Of a stretch of 64,000 nucleotides of DNA, positions 17,800 to 26,389 are shown one piece after another (position 1 is the stretch's first letter; every line of letters begins with the position of its first letter). Source of the stretch: Acinetobacter sp. Ac_5812 (GTDB taxonomy: Bacteria > Pseudomonadota > Gammaproteobacteria > Pseudomonadales > Moraxellaceae); assembly GCF_013072695.1 (NCBI RefSeq), contig NZ_LXUK01000006.1, positions 634-64,633 of the forward strand, given 5' to 3'. Made by a program: the position numbers and the translations under genes. The notes below the pieces were generated by a model. The model had not been told where the DNA came from. It ran no database searches and saw only the letters and a list, made by a program, of their open reading frames with translations.

Positions 17800-19392
17800 A
17801 TGTTCTTATCGAAGACGAGCTTTTCCAAAAAGCTATTGGCGGTCAGTTTAATGGCAGTCTTATCAGCTGGAATGACTGCTTGTAACAATAGTGATAATAA
17901 TGACGAAACAGAAGTACCAAAAACACCAACTGCAAAAAATGTAATTTTCTTTTTAGGCGATGGTATGGGGATTACCACCTTAACTGCATCGCGTATTTAC
18001 TCTGTTGGCGAGGATGGTGATTTGACCATTGATACGCTCCCAGAAACCGCATTTGTTCGTACCTTTTCAGAAGATGGTCAAGTGACAGACAGTGCGCCAT
18101 CTATGGCAGCCTATATGACAGGCGTGAAAATGAATAATGAAGTCATTTCCATGCAGACAGGCACCATCGCATCCCCACCGAAAGCAGATGGTACCAGTAC
18201 CTGTGACGATGTTGCAGCCAATAAAGGCAAGAAACCAGCAGAAACATTGCTTGAACTTGCTAAAGCGCAAGGCATGGGCACTGGGCTTGTCACCACAACC
18301 CGTATTACCCATGCAACACCTGCTACGACCTATGCGCATGTGTGCCATCGTGATGCTGAGAACGATATTGCAGCACAATTGGTTCCAGCAGGTAAGGGAA
18401 CAGGATGGGGTGCGTATAACACTAAATTAAACGATGGTGTGGATGTGGTCTTGGGCGGTGGCTTGCGCCAGTTTAAACCAACGACGGTATCGGGTGGTAA
18501 ACGGGCGGATGGTCGTGATCTGGTCAAAGAAATGCAAGATCAGGGCTATAGCTTTGTTTCAAGCGGAAGTGATTTAACCAAAATTGATCCAAGCAAAACC
18601 AAGAAATTATTGGGCTTATTCAATGCCAGCCATATGAACTATGACTTAGATCGTACCAATAAGAAAATTGATGAGCCAAGTCTTGCCGATATGACCACCA
18701 AGGCGATTGATGTCTTACAAGCAAAAAACAAAAGCTTCTTCTTGATGGTTGAAGGTGGACGTATTGACCATGCACTGCATGACACCAATGCGAAACGTGC
18801 CTTACAAGATACGGTTGCTTTTGATAATGCGATTAAAGCTGCAATTGATAAAGTTAAGAAAACCGATCCTGAGCTCAAGAATACCTTGATCGTGGTCACC
18901 GCTGACCATGACCACACCATGGTCTTGAATGGCTATGCGAAACGTACAGGTAAATATGTGAAAGGGGCAGAGACCAGTGTGCTTGGTTTAGTCAAAAACT
19001 ATAACAAGGCAGGTTTCTCAACTGATGTGAATGGCAACCCATATCCAATTATCGGCTTTGGTACAGGTAAAAAGCGTTTAGACAATGATCGTATCGAAGC
19101 ACGTGGGGTATTGACCGATAACGACAGCTGTAATCCAGCCGTAGGTCCAGCGGGTAAATTTACTGATAGTCGTGGTACGGATATTGATAAAGAAGGTTGG
19201 TGTACAGGTACCGCTTCCGATGACTTCCAGCAAGAAGCTGTGGTGCAAACAGGTTTTGCAGATAGTGAAACACATGGCGGTACCGATGTGTTCTTGGGTG
19301 CAATTGGTGTGGGGTCAGACAACTTCCACGGCAGTCTCGAAAATATCGAAGTCTTTAACCTAGTTCGCAAAGCCATTGGCCTAGATAAATAA
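17800..19392 (+). CDS. phoA: Alkaline phosphatase 1, probable lipoprotein
   Basis: This 530-residue phosphomonoesterase belongs to the metal-dependent alkaline phosphatase family. The N-terminus is a signal with a lipobox-like LSAGMTAC (Cys28), followed by an Asn/Asp linker, so it is probably tethered to the membrane. Catalytic elements in order: FFLGDGMG (metal Asp), DSAPSMAAYMTG (nucleophile Ser), THATPATTYAHVC, EGGRIDHALH, TADHDHTM and ETHGGTDVF. The length is normal. The three-unit Pho box upstream predicts PhoB control. A second phosphatase gene follows after 17 nt. M at -3 of the lipobox is unusual, so Sec cleavage near the same place is possible. Confidence 0.92.
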   Translation: MFLSKTSFSKKLLAVSLMAVLSAGMTACNNSDNNDETEVPKTPTAKNVIFFLGDGMGITTLTASRIYSVGEDGDLTIDTLPETAFVRTFSEDGQVTDSAPSMAAYMTGVKMNNEVISMQTGTIASPPKADGTSTCDDVAANKGKKPAETLLELAKAQGMGTGLVTTTRITHATPATTYAHVCHRDAENDIAAQLVPAGKGTGWGAYNTKLNDGVDVVLGGGLRQFKPTTVSGGKRADGRDLVKEMQDQGYSFVSSGSDLTKIDPSKTKKLLGLFNASHMNYDLDRTNKKIDEPSLADMTTKAIDVLQAKNKSFFLMVEGGRIDHALHDTNAKRALQDTVAFDNAIKAAIDKVKKTDPELKNTLIVVTADHDHTMVLNGYAKRTGKYVKGAETSVLGLVKNYNKAGFSTDVNGNPYPIIGFGTGKKRLDNDRIEARGVLTDNDSCNPAVGPAGKFTDSRGTDIDKEGWCTGTASDDFQQEAVVQTGFADSETHGGTDVFLGAIGVGSDNFHGSLENIEVFNLVRKAIGLDK

Positions 19393-19409
19393 CAACAGAC
19401 TGGAGAACG

Positions 19410-20948
19410 ATGATGTTAAAACAATTTAAATTAGGTCAGTTTGGTATGAAAGCATCTGCTTTAACTGTTGCATTAGTTGCTGCAAGCACTGGCGCGCAGG
19501 CTGCTGGTGAAGCCAAGAATGTTATTTTCTTTTTAGGTGATGGCATGGGCCCAACCACCGTCACGGCAAGCCGTATTTATGGTTATGGTGAATCTGGCAA
19601 ATTAACCATGGACACTTTGCGTCGTACTGTACGCATCAAGACCTATTCAGAAGATGGTCAAACCACCGATAGCGCGCCATCAATGGCAGCTTATATGACG
19701 GGCAAGAAAACTCGTAATGAAGTGATTGGGATGACACCTGGGACGATCGCGGTTGAACCAAGTGCGGGTACAGCACCTGATGGTACCAAAGTATCTAATG
19801 CCATCAATAATTGCCCAACACCAGGTTCGAGTGTGGCTGCGGGCAGCCCTGCAGAAACGATTCTAGAACTTGCTAAAGCCAATGGCAAAAAAGTGGGCGC
19901 AATTACCACTACAGAATTGACCCATGCGACACCTGCGGCGACCTTCTCTCATGTATGTAATCGTAATGCACAGTATGAGATTGCACGTCAGATCATTCCT
20001 GGCGGAGCAGGTTATAACACTAAACTGTTAGATGGCGTTGATGTATTAATGGGGGGCGGACGTAATCACTTTACCCCTTATAATGCTGTGGATAACAAGA
20101 AGGGGCGTATTGATGGGCGTAACCTACTGAATGAATTAAAAGCCAAAAACTACACTGTTGGTGCGACCAAAGCAGAGATGGATGCAGCACCATTGAATAA
20201 AAAATACATCGGTCTTTACTCTGCCACTTCACATCTGGAATATGATTTGGATCGCGCGAGAACAGCGCCAAACCAACCAAGTTTGGCTGAAATGACCGCA
20301 AAATCAATTGACCTGCTACAAGCACAAGATACTGCGGGCAAAGGCTTTTTCTTGATGGTGGAAGGTGGACGTATTGACCATGCTTTACATGGCACCAATG
20401 CCAAACGCGCATTGCAAGACACCATTGCTTTTGATAATGCGATTAAGACGGCATTGGATAAAATCAAGAAAACCGATCCTGAGTTAAAGAATACCCTGAT
20501 CGTTGTTACTGCCGACCATGACCATACTATGACCTTTAATGGCTATACCGCGCGTACTGGAAAAACGACGACGACTAATCCAGGTATTTTGGGTTTGAGC
20601 TATAGCTACCAAGAAGCCAAAGCGACCGATGCACGAACGCGTGTATTGGCTGATGGTAAAAAGCATGCGCCAAATCTGGATGTCAATGGTAAAACTTCAA
20701 CCACTTTAGTATTTGGTAATGGTGGCGGACCTCGTCCAACCTCACGCATCGACATTACTGATAATGAAGCAGCAGCAGATGATTACTTGCAAGAGGTTGG
20801 GATAAAGCTGGGCAGTCCAGGTTCTGAAACGCATGGTGGTGGTGATGTACTGTTATTTGCTGAAGGTGCGGGTTCACAAGTATTTAAAGGTACGCGTGAA
20901 AATGCATGGGTATTTAGTAAATTAAAAGAAGCATTCGGATTTAAATAG
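19410..20948 (+). CDS. phoA: Alkaline phosphatase 2, secreted/periplasmic
   Basis: This 512-residue paralogue of the preceding gene shares its motifs (FFLGDGMG, DSAPSMAAYMTG, THATPAATFSHVC, EGGRIDHALH, TADHDHTM, ETHGGGDV). It instead has an ordinary Sec signal peptide ending TGAQA and no lipobox, so it should be soluble in the periplasm or released. Two adjacent ATG codons (19410, 19413) follow GGAGA; either may be used. It is co-transcribed with the first gene. The stop codon TAG at 20946-20948 overlaps the left end of an inserted 267-bp element, and the C-terminus (EAFGFK) still aligns with the paralogue (KAIGLDK). Confidence 0.92.
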   Translation: MMLKQFKLGQFGMKASALTVALVAASTGAQAAGEAKNVIFFLGDGMGPTTVTASRIYGYGESGKLTMDTLRRTVRIKTYSEDGQTTDSAPSMAAYMTGKKTRNEVIGMTPGTIAVEPSAGTAPDGTKVSNAINNCPTPGSSVAAGSPAETILELAKANGKKVGAITTTELTHATPAATFSHVCNRNAQYEIARQIIPGGAGYNTKLLDGVDVLMGGGRNHFTPYNAVDNKKGRIDGRNLLNELKAKNYTVGATKAEMDAAPLNKKYIGLYSATSHLEYDLDRARTAPNQPSLAEMTAKSIDLLQAQDTAGKGFFLMVEGGRIDHALHGTNAKRALQDTIAFDNAIKTALDKIKKTDPELKNTLIVVTADHDHTMTFNGYTARTGKTTTTNPGILGLSYSYQEAKATDARTRVLADGKKHAPNLDVNGKTSTTLVFGNGGGPRPTSRIDITDNEAAADDYLQEVGIKLGSPGSETHGGGDVLLFAEGAGSQVFKGTRENAWVFSKLKEAFGFK

Positions 20949-21213
20949 GGTCTGCTAACATTTCACAGATACTTGCGACAGAGGATGTTTTTAGACGATA
21001 CAAGGCAGGTTTTGTGAAACTTAGTCATTCTAAGTAAGCAAGACCTAACAAAGTAGCGGCAAAAAACACCCCTGTCCCGTAGGGTTATGGCTAAAACTTC
21101 CATAAACTGCGTTATGAAACTTAACAAGGGGATAGCCATTGTCTGCGTTTTATGCCTTGTTTCTGTTGTTTTAGCCAATAACGCAAGGCATGGTTGAAAT
21201 GTTAACCGACCCT
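20947..21213. mobile_element. 267-bp MITE-like element with terminal inverted repeats
   Basis: The left end AGGGTCTGCTAACATTTCAC (20947-20966) and the inverted right end at 21194-21213 match at 17 of 20 positions. Inside are further inverted repeats: GGCTAAAAC near 21088 with GTTTTAGCC near 21168, and ACTTAG/CTAAGT near 21020-21040. There is no convincing coding frame, and no clear target duplication could be seen. It separates the phosphatase stop codon from its terminator, consistent with an insertion. Confidence 0.6.
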
Positions 21214-21245
21214 CAACACTTTATTGAAGATTTTCATTATATTGC

Positions 21246-21280
21246 AAAAAACCTCAGTCACTATGACTGAGGTTTTTTTA
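21246..21280 (+). terminator. Terminator of the phoA operon
   Basis: A 14-bp stem AAAAACCTCAGTCA/TGACTGAGGTTTTT with a 3-nt loop and T7. It now lies about 300 nt after the phosphatase stop, beyond the inserted element. Confidence 0.9.
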
Positions 21281-21293
21281 TGTAGGAAATAAC

Positions 21294-21944
21294 ATGCGTC
21301 TAGTGATGAGTGCGGTATTACTGAGCGTGGGAATGACGTCTTTGCATGCAGCCCCAGTATTAAGTGCCAATATTACCCGAGAGACCCAGACCATTGGCAA
21401 TGATGGAGTGACACGTACTAGTGTGTTTCAGGAACGCATGTATCGTAATACTCAGAATATTTGGATTGAACGTGTACTGCCTAAACATCACCAACATGGA
21501 CATGAAAAGGGTGGGCATAAACATTTGGATTTAGCCGAAGCAGCCCAGCATTATTTTATTGATCAGAAAAAACAGCCCAAACTCAATTTGGTGCTGATGG
21601 AAGATAAAACTGTTGTGCATTTACAAGATGCAGATGTCGATATGTTAGGGCTTAGTAGCTGTTGGAGCTGTGTGTATTCATTGATTGACCCTAAAAGTTT
21701 AAAGGGAATGACCGTCAAGAAAAAAGACAGCAACAGCACTTGGTATGAAAGCCAGAATAAGAAAAATAAAATGAGTATTGAATGGGATAATCGCAATAAC
21801 ATTGCCAAACGGGTGGAAGTACGCAGTTTAGATGGTTTGCGCTATGACATTCTGAAAGCCAATATCCAACAGGTCAATATTGCAGAACCTTGGAAAAGCT
21901 ACAGTAAATTTACCAGCAAAGATTATTCAGATTTTGGTGATTAA
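21294..21944 (+). CDS. Secreted hypothetical protein (216 aa)
   Basis: A 216-residue protein with a Sec signal peptide (MRLVMSAVLLSVGMTSLHAA). AGGA lies 7 nt before the ATG. The mature part has a His/Gly/Lys-rich patch (KHHQHGHEKGGHKH, about residues 63-76) that could bind metal ions, and a Cys pair (SSCWSC, about 118-123). No family recognised. It follows the phoA terminator closely, and could be reached by read-through. Confidence 0.75.
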   Translation: MRLVMSAVLLSVGMTSLHAAPVLSANITRETQTIGNDGVTRTSVFQERMYRNTQNIWIERVLPKHHQHGHEKGGHKHLDLAEAAQHYFIDQKKQPKLNLVLMEDKTVVHLQDADVDMLGLSSCWSCVYSLIDPKSLKGMTVKKKDSNSTWYESQNKKNKMSIEWDNRNNIAKRVEVRSLDGLRYDILKANIQQVNIAEPWKSYSKFTSKDYSDFGD

Positions 21945-21971
21945 TTGAATAAAGCTGGATTGATTGAATCG

Positions 21972-21998
21972 AGCTCCTTTTTTAAAGGGGCTTTTTTT
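21972..21998 (+). terminator. Terminator of the secreted hypothetical gene
   Basis: The stem AGCTCCTTT/AAAGGGGCT (one G-U) with a TTT loop is followed by a T-run. Confidence 0.75.
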
Positions 21999-22125
21999 AT
22001 CAGAAAAATAGATCTGCTCTGTGACTGCTGCCATTTCAATCTTTGAACACAATAAGCCCGCTGTTTTATTCGTTTTATATCAACACGAGCACTCGTTGAA
22101 TGGTTGGATTGTGATGAATTGAGAT

Positions 22126-22160
22126 AAGTAAATGCCGACATGATGTCGGCATTTACTTTT
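22126..22160. terminator. Terminator of phoX (possibly bidirectional)
   Basis: A perfect 14-bp stem AAGTAAATGCCGAC/GTCGGCATTTACTT with a 5-nt loop and T-runs on both sides, 19 nt past the phoX stop. Confidence 0.8.
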
Positions 22161-22178
22161 TAAGATGAACGCTGAAAT

Positions 22179-24164
22179 TTAAGCTTTCTTCTCAATCGAT
22201 GGTCCGACTGGGTCAGCAGTGATATAGCCGACACTTGCACTATAACCACCATTGTAGTTGGCTAATACTTTTGCTTTTAATTCAGCTGGAAGGCTTGAGC
22301 TATCACCCGCATGTTGGAAATTGCTCATGATATAGGTCCAGCCATTCACTGAGTCAACTGCATGTAGACCTGTTGATTCTGCACCTGCTGGTGTAGATAG
22401 AATTCGGTCTAAAGACTTGGTCTCAACGTTATAAGCCCAAAGGAAGTTATTGGTATGGTTACCACTATCTTCACCAATGAACAAAGTACGTAAAGTTTCA
22501 GAGAATTTTAGGTTGTCGGGGCTTGCAATGTTATTCGGATCAGCCGTATTGCCTAAGCTGTCTGCTGGAATATCTTTGCCCATGAGAATCATATGGCTTT
22601 GATATGGTGTCCATTCACTATTGATCACATTATTTAAGTGGTCAACTTGGCTGCCTTTCAGGTCATGGGCAAGTACACCACCAGCTTTTAATGTGCTCTT
22701 GAATTTAACATTGTGTGCAGCAACCCAACCTGATTTACCTTCGATCATCGAGTCTTGAATGTTGGCAAGTGCAGAATAAGCAACCTTATCCTTAATATTA
22801 ACGGTAGTTCCTTCCATCTTGGTGAAGGCCATACTACCGCCTTTGAGGGCTGCATAACGGTGCGTTTCGAGGAAGGCAGCAGCTAATTCGATTTCTGCTT
22901 TGCTGAAACCGTTATTGGCTTCTTTTAACTTGATCCAAAGTGTTTTCTTATCCAATACAATCTGCGTATAACCCGTTAAGTCTGCAGGTGCCGTGGTTAA
23001 GCTCTCCATAATGTTTTCAGCTTTAATGCCGCGAACATTGACCAAGTCTTCAATGGTTTTACTGTCGGTATGACCCAGTTTGATCCATTTAATTGGCGCT
23101 GTAGAGGTTTCATTCAGCTCAGCAGTGTACTTTGCAACATATAGCGTTCCTGCAGATAAATCTTTTTCTTTATCTGCAACAAACATAAAGAAACCACCGT
23201 TGGTATAGTCATCACCCATGATCACGCTACGGTTGTCTGGCATGACTTGAATTAGCTCATGTGAAATACGGCCTAAACAGTAGTGCTTAACTGCAGTACC
23301 ACGACCTTTACCATCCAGAATGATTTCTGGTAAATGACCATAGTTATAGACATTGGCTGTATTTTCATTGCCATATAGATTTTTACTGTAGGCTCTTAAT
23401 GTGGCTAAGGTGCTACCAATTTGATCAAAAGCATCTGGTTCATATTCTTCACTTGAAAGGTGCGTATTCCAAGGTGAAAGGCTAGCACCACAAGTAATCC
23501 ATAGGCCATGTACTTTAGACATGTCCACATTGAAGTATTTTTTCAATGCAAGATGTCCTGTTTTTTGATCTTGGTCTAAGGTCAATACGGCAATTGGAGA
23601 GGGTAACTGACCATACATACTTTGTTTGGCCAAGTTTTGTGTGGTGTATTCGAACTGAACCACATGGAACACAGGGTTGTTGACGCCGTCAACTTTTGCA
23701 TCTTTGAGATGGATCATTGAAGAGCCATCTGGACAGTCAGAGAAGAATTGACGTTCTTGACCTGCAACCGATGTATCTCTGATCGCTTTGTTATTAATGT
23801 CGTAATAGCTACCTGCGATAATTTTGCCGCCGTTGATATTGTCAACTTCCATACCTGTGCGGAAAAATTCTTGATAACCTAATTTATATTCAGTGCTGGT
23901 ATTGTCTTCCCAAGTCACTGTTAAACTTGATTTAACAGAAGTGATGGCCATTTCTGCTGTGGTTGATGGTGCAGCCATTGGCGTAAATTTGGCATTTTTA
24001 AATTTAACTAGTTTTGCTGGTGGTGTAACAACGTTATTATCGTTGTCATCATTGCAACCCGTTAAAGCTGCTGCTGTGCCCATTGCCCCTAGTGGTAAAA
24101 ACGGAACACCCGCGAACCATTTTAAAATATCACGACGACTTGGCTGATTGGTATTGGCTGTCAT
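22179..24164 (-). CDS. phoX: PhoX-type alkaline phosphatase, Tat-exported
   Basis: This 661-residue enzyme belongs to the PhoX/DUF839 family. PhoX enzymes are calcium- and iron-dependent phosphatases acting on many phosphomonoesters outside the cytoplasm. The start at 24164 gives an N-terminus MTANTNQPSRRDILKWFAG, a twin-arginine signal with SRRDILK, followed by a hydrophobic stretch and a possible lipobox LTGC. An upstream ATG at 24263 would begin inside the Pho box and is rejected. Family segments are visible: CGASLSPWNTHLSSEEY, GRISHELIQVMPD and FIGEDSGNHTNNFLW. A perfect Pho box with a well-spaced -10 precedes it, so phosphate starvation should induce it. The tatABC genes needed for export are 4.5 kb away. 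Confidence 0.93.
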   Translation of the reverse strand: MTANTNQPSRRDILKWFAGVPFLPLGAMGTAAALTGCNDDNDNNVVTPPAKLVKFKNAKFTPMAAPSTTAEMAITSVKSSLTVTWEDNTSTEYKLGYQEFFRTGMEVDNINGGKIIAGSYYDINNKAIRDTSVAGQERQFFSDCPDGSSMIHLKDAKVDGVNNPVFHVVQFEYTTQNLAKQSMYGQLPSPIAVLTLDQDQKTGHLALKKYFNVDMSKVHGLWITCGASLSPWNTHLSSEEYEPDAFDQIGSTLATLRAYSKNLYGNENTANVYNYGHLPEIILDGKGRGTAVKHYCLGRISHELIQVMPDNRSVIMGDDYTNGGFFMFVADKEKDLSAGTLYVAKYTAELNETSTAPIKWIKLGHTDSKTIEDLVNVRGIKAENIMESLTTAPADLTGYTQIVLDKKTLWIKLKEANNGFSKAEIELAAAFLETHRYAALKGGSMAFTKMEGTTVNIKDKVAYSALANIQDSMIEGKSGWVAAHNVKFKSTLKAGGVLAHDLKGSQVDHLNNVINSEWTPYQSHMILMGKDIPADSLGNTADPNNIASPDNLKFSETLRTLFIGEDSGNHTNNFLWAYNVETKSLDRILSTPAGAESTGLHAVDSVNGWTYIMSNFQHAGDSSSLPAELKAKVLANYNGGYSASVGYITADPVGPSIEKKA

Positions 24165-24207
24165 AGTAAATCCGTATCTGTAATATATGGTAAATAAATC
24201 CTGATCG

Positions 24208-24213
24208 ATTCTA
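24208..24213 (-). promoter_or_regulatory. -10 box of phoX
   Basis: The minus strand reads TAGAAT, exactly 10 nt downstream of the last Pho half-site and 44 nt before the start codon. Confidence 0.6.
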
Positions 24214-24223
24214 TGAAGCGGAG

Positions 24224-24252
24224 ATGACAGTTTTCTGACAGTTTGAAGGCAG
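24224..24252 (-). promoter_or_regulatory. Pho box (three half-sites) of phoX
   Basis: On the minus strand CTGCCTT, CTGTCAG and CTGTCAT follow one another at an exact 11-bp period. The last two form an almost perfect consensus Pho box with a 4-bp AAAA spacer. Confidence 0.85.
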
Positions 24253-24302
24253 TTTAAAGACAAATTTGATTTTATAACTAATTAATAAATATAGGGTTGT
24301 AA

Positions 24303-24332
24303 TAAAAAAATCCCCGTGGATTTCGGAGATTT
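24303..24332 (-). terminator. Orphan minus-strand terminator-like hairpin
   Basis: Minus-strand AAATCTCCG pairs with CGGGGATTT (one U-G) and is followed by T7. No annotated gene ends here. It lies upstream of the phoX promoter, so it may insulate phoX or end a small transcript. Confidence 0.45.
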
Positions 24333-24408
24333 GTCAAGTATTTAAGTTAAGGAGATGCTTTTCTTTTTTCTGTATTTCTGCGAGAAACAAATCAAGCTGG
24401 TTAAAATC

Positions 24409-24422
24409 AGGACTAAAGTCAT
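24409..24422 (-). promoter_or_regulatory. Palindromic operator copy, distal, two-component promoter
   Basis: The minus strand reads ATGACTTTAGTCCT, 11 of 14 to the proximal palindrome, with the core GACTTTAGTC intact. It lies 54 bp upstream of the proximal site. Confidence 0.45.
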
Positions 24423-24462
24423 CATTTAGAGTTTGACTGAATTATTGTTGCCATTAATCAGG

Positions 24463-24476
24463 GTGACTTTAGTCAC
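24463..24476 (+). promoter_or_regulatory. Palindromic operator, two-component promoter
   Basis: GTGACTTTAGTCAC is a perfect 6-2-6 inverted repeat. Its first base is 38 nt upstream of the first base of a -10 TATACT. I infer autoregulation by the NarL-type regulator encoded downstream. Confidence 0.55.
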
Positions 24477-24500
24477 TTGTGGATGTGAAACGCCAAACCC

Positions 24501-24506
24501 TATACT
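24501..24506 (+). promoter_or_regulatory. -10 box of the two-component operon
   Basis: TATACT lies 29 nt before the kinase ATG at 24536. No good -35 hexamer is seen, consistent with an activated promoter. Confidence 0.4.
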
Positions 24507-24535
24507 GAAAAATAAGTATTGTCTAAGCTCTGACT

Positions 24536-25714
24536 ATGAAAAAATTAGCCTCATTTTCTCTCAACCCAATATTCGGTACAGAATTTTGTGTGATGGGATG
24601 TTTATGTGGCTTTGTCGTTTTAAGTTATCCACTTTCGCAATTGTGGAAAAATGGTTGGCATTGGAGTCTTACCGATGTCATCGGTGTCATGGCAATACTT
24701 ACAGTTATCGGATTGCATATTATTTTTACCATCGTCAAAGCTCGTAATTTGACGCAATGCTTAGCAGGAAAAACAACTTTAGATCAAGTGTTGGTACTGA
24801 TGAGTTTGTTGTGTGTCATGGTTGCAGTTTGGTGTTTTCATAATGCAGTGCTTCCTCTACTCATGTGTATTATTGCGGCGATGGGGTTTTGGGCATTTTC
24901 ATTTGTTCAGCTAGTTGCTTTATTACTGTTTGCCAACACGGTATTGATCGCTTTATACCTTCTAGCTGGAGTTGGTTGGTCTGTTGAAAATGTGGTCATA
25001 CTCATTGCTGGTTATATGGTTTGTCAGGCATTTACTATACTGATGTTCCAGAATGTGGTTGATGCAACGAAAGCTCGATCAGAAATGATGCGTATTAATC
25101 GTGAACTATTGGCGACTCGACAATTGCTAAAGGAGAGTATCCGAGCAGAAGAGCGTTTGCGTCTTTCTCGGGACCTGCATGATGTTGCAGGACATAAGTT
25201 GACGGCCCTCAAGCTGCAACTGTCATTGGTATCGGCAGAAGAAGCTGCTTATCGGCAGACTTTAAAAGAATGTGGTCAACTGGCAGATGAACTGTTGCAG
25301 GATATTCGTCATGTAGTGTCGACATTACGCCAGAATGATGGGATTAATTTACATACCGCACTACGTGCATTGGATTTGGGTTTCAAGTCACCTGTCTTGC
25401 ATTTTGAACTTGATTCGCAAGTTCGTATGAACGATATCAGTCAAGCCAATACCTTATTGCATTGTGCGCAAGAAGGATTAACCAATGCCTTACGTCACAG
25501 TGCTGCAAAAAATATCTGGATTAAGTTAATGACAATAGATAATGGTGTCCATTTATTCGTTGAGGACGATGGTCGTGGTATACATCAGCTTTCACAATTT
25601 GGTAATGGATTAATTGGATTAAGTGAGCGCATGGCTGAAATTGGTGGACAATTAACAGTGCAGGCGCGATATCCTGTTGGAACAATTCTTGCCGCCAAGC
25701 TATTCACCAAATAA
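24536..25714 (+). CDS. Sensor histidine kinase, DesK/NarX type
   Basis: This 392-residue membrane kinase has about six hydrophobic segments in residues 15-180 as the sensor. A short coiled linker follows, then the HisKA_3 dimerisation box with the phospho-acceptor His in LSRDLHDVAGHKLTALKLQL (about residue 225). The HATPase domain has HCAQEGLTNALRHSAAKN (N box) and DDGRG (G1). There is no periplasmic domain, so the signal is probably a membrane property or small hydrophobic ligand. Translation starts at ATG 24536 with a weak ribosome site. The response regulator follows after 28 nt. The promoter carries two copies of a palindrome also found before the linked surface-protein genes. Confidence 0.88.
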   Translation: MKKLASFSLNPIFGTEFCVMGCLCGFVVLSYPLSQLWKNGWHWSLTDVIGVMAILTVIGLHIIFTIVKARNLTQCLAGKTTLDQVLVLMSLLCVMVAVWCFHNAVLPLLMCIIAAMGFWAFSFVQLVALLLFANTVLIALYLLAGVGWSVENVVILIAGYMVCQAFTILMFQNVVDATKARSEMMRINRELLATRQLLKESIRAEERLRLSRDLHDVAGHKLTALKLQLSLVSAEEAAYRQTLKECGQLADELLQDIRHVVSTLRQNDGINLHTALRALDLGFKSPVLHFELDSQVRMNDISQANTLLHCAQEGLTNALRHSAAKNIWIKLMTIDNGVHLFVEDDGRGIHQLSQFGNGLIGLSERMAEIGGQLTVQARYPVGTILAAKLFTK

Positions 25715-25742
25715 CCGTTCTATTCAATAAGGGATATCGAGC

Positions 25743-26366
25743 ATGTTGAGGATCGCATTGGCGGAGGATCAAGCCTTAGTTCGTTCTGGACTAAAAGCCC
25801 TTTTAGAAATGATAGATGAGATTGAAGTCGTAATTGAGGCTCAAAATGGTGAAGAGCTTTTGAATGCTTTGCGATCCCAAATCGTTGAAGTGATTGTGAG
25901 TGATATATGTATGTCCCATGCCAGTGGTATAGAGGTCGTGCGGAGGCTTCGCCAGCGAGGAGATAAAACACCAGTTTTATTAATTACGACATTTGATGAT
26001 CCTGATTTACTCAATGCAGCTATTGCTGCTGGTGCACAAGGCTTTATGCTAAAAGATGCTCTCCCAGAGGAATTTTACGATACCTTACAACGGCTTGTTC
26101 TGGGGCAAACTTTGCTGAAGCCAATGAGTCTGCCATCCACCATAAAACTACCTTTAGATGGTTATAAAACAGTTCAATCCTTGACTGTTCGAGAGCAGGA
26201 TATTTTAAGACTTGTTGCAGGAGGATATTCCAATAAGCACATTGCCCAAATGTTAGATATTTCGGAAGGGACGGTTAAAAACTATATGACGGACATTTTA
26301 CGAAAACTTGATGCACGTGATCGAACACATGCAGTTCTAAAAGCGATGAATTTTAATTTTATTTAA
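25743..26366 (+). CDS. NarL/LuxR-type response regulator
   Basis: This 207-residue regulator has a receiver domain (about residues 1-115). The acidic pair is AEDQ (residues 8-9), the phospho-acceptor Asp lies in VSDICM, Thr in LLITTFDD and Lys in FMLKDALPEE. A LuxR helix-turn-helix is at about 142-202 (LTVREQDILRLVAGGYSNKH, SEGTVKNYMTDILRKL). It is co-transcribed with the upstream kinase. Regulators of this class bind short inverted repeats as dimers, so the GTGACTTTAGTCAC palindromes nearby are the obvious candidate targets. Confidence 0.9.
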   Translation: MLRIALAEDQALVRSGLKALLEMIDEIEVVIEAQNGEELLNALRSQIVEVIVSDICMSHASGIEVVRRLRQRGDKTPVLLITTFDDPDLLNAAIAAGAQGFMLKDALPEEFYDTLQRLVLGQTLLKPMSLPSTIKLPLDGYKTVQSLTVREQDILRLVAGGYSNKHIAQMLDISEGTVKNYMTDILRKLDARDRTHAVLKAMNFNFI

Positions 26367-26389
26367 TAAAATAATTATAGAGAGTGGGA

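Larger units (their letters stand above)
24165..24535. other. Divergent regulatory region between phoX and the two-component genes
   Basis: It holds the Pho box and -10 of phoX, a minus-strand terminator-like hairpin at 24303-24332, two copies of the GTGACT..AGTCAC palindrome and a -10 (TATACT, 24501-24506) for the kinase gene. No convincing gene is seen. Confidence 0.65.

Noticed and set aside
24179..24263. Upstream start of phoX adding 33 residues
   Set aside because: It would place the Pho box and -10 inside the coding region and hide the twin-arginine signal.
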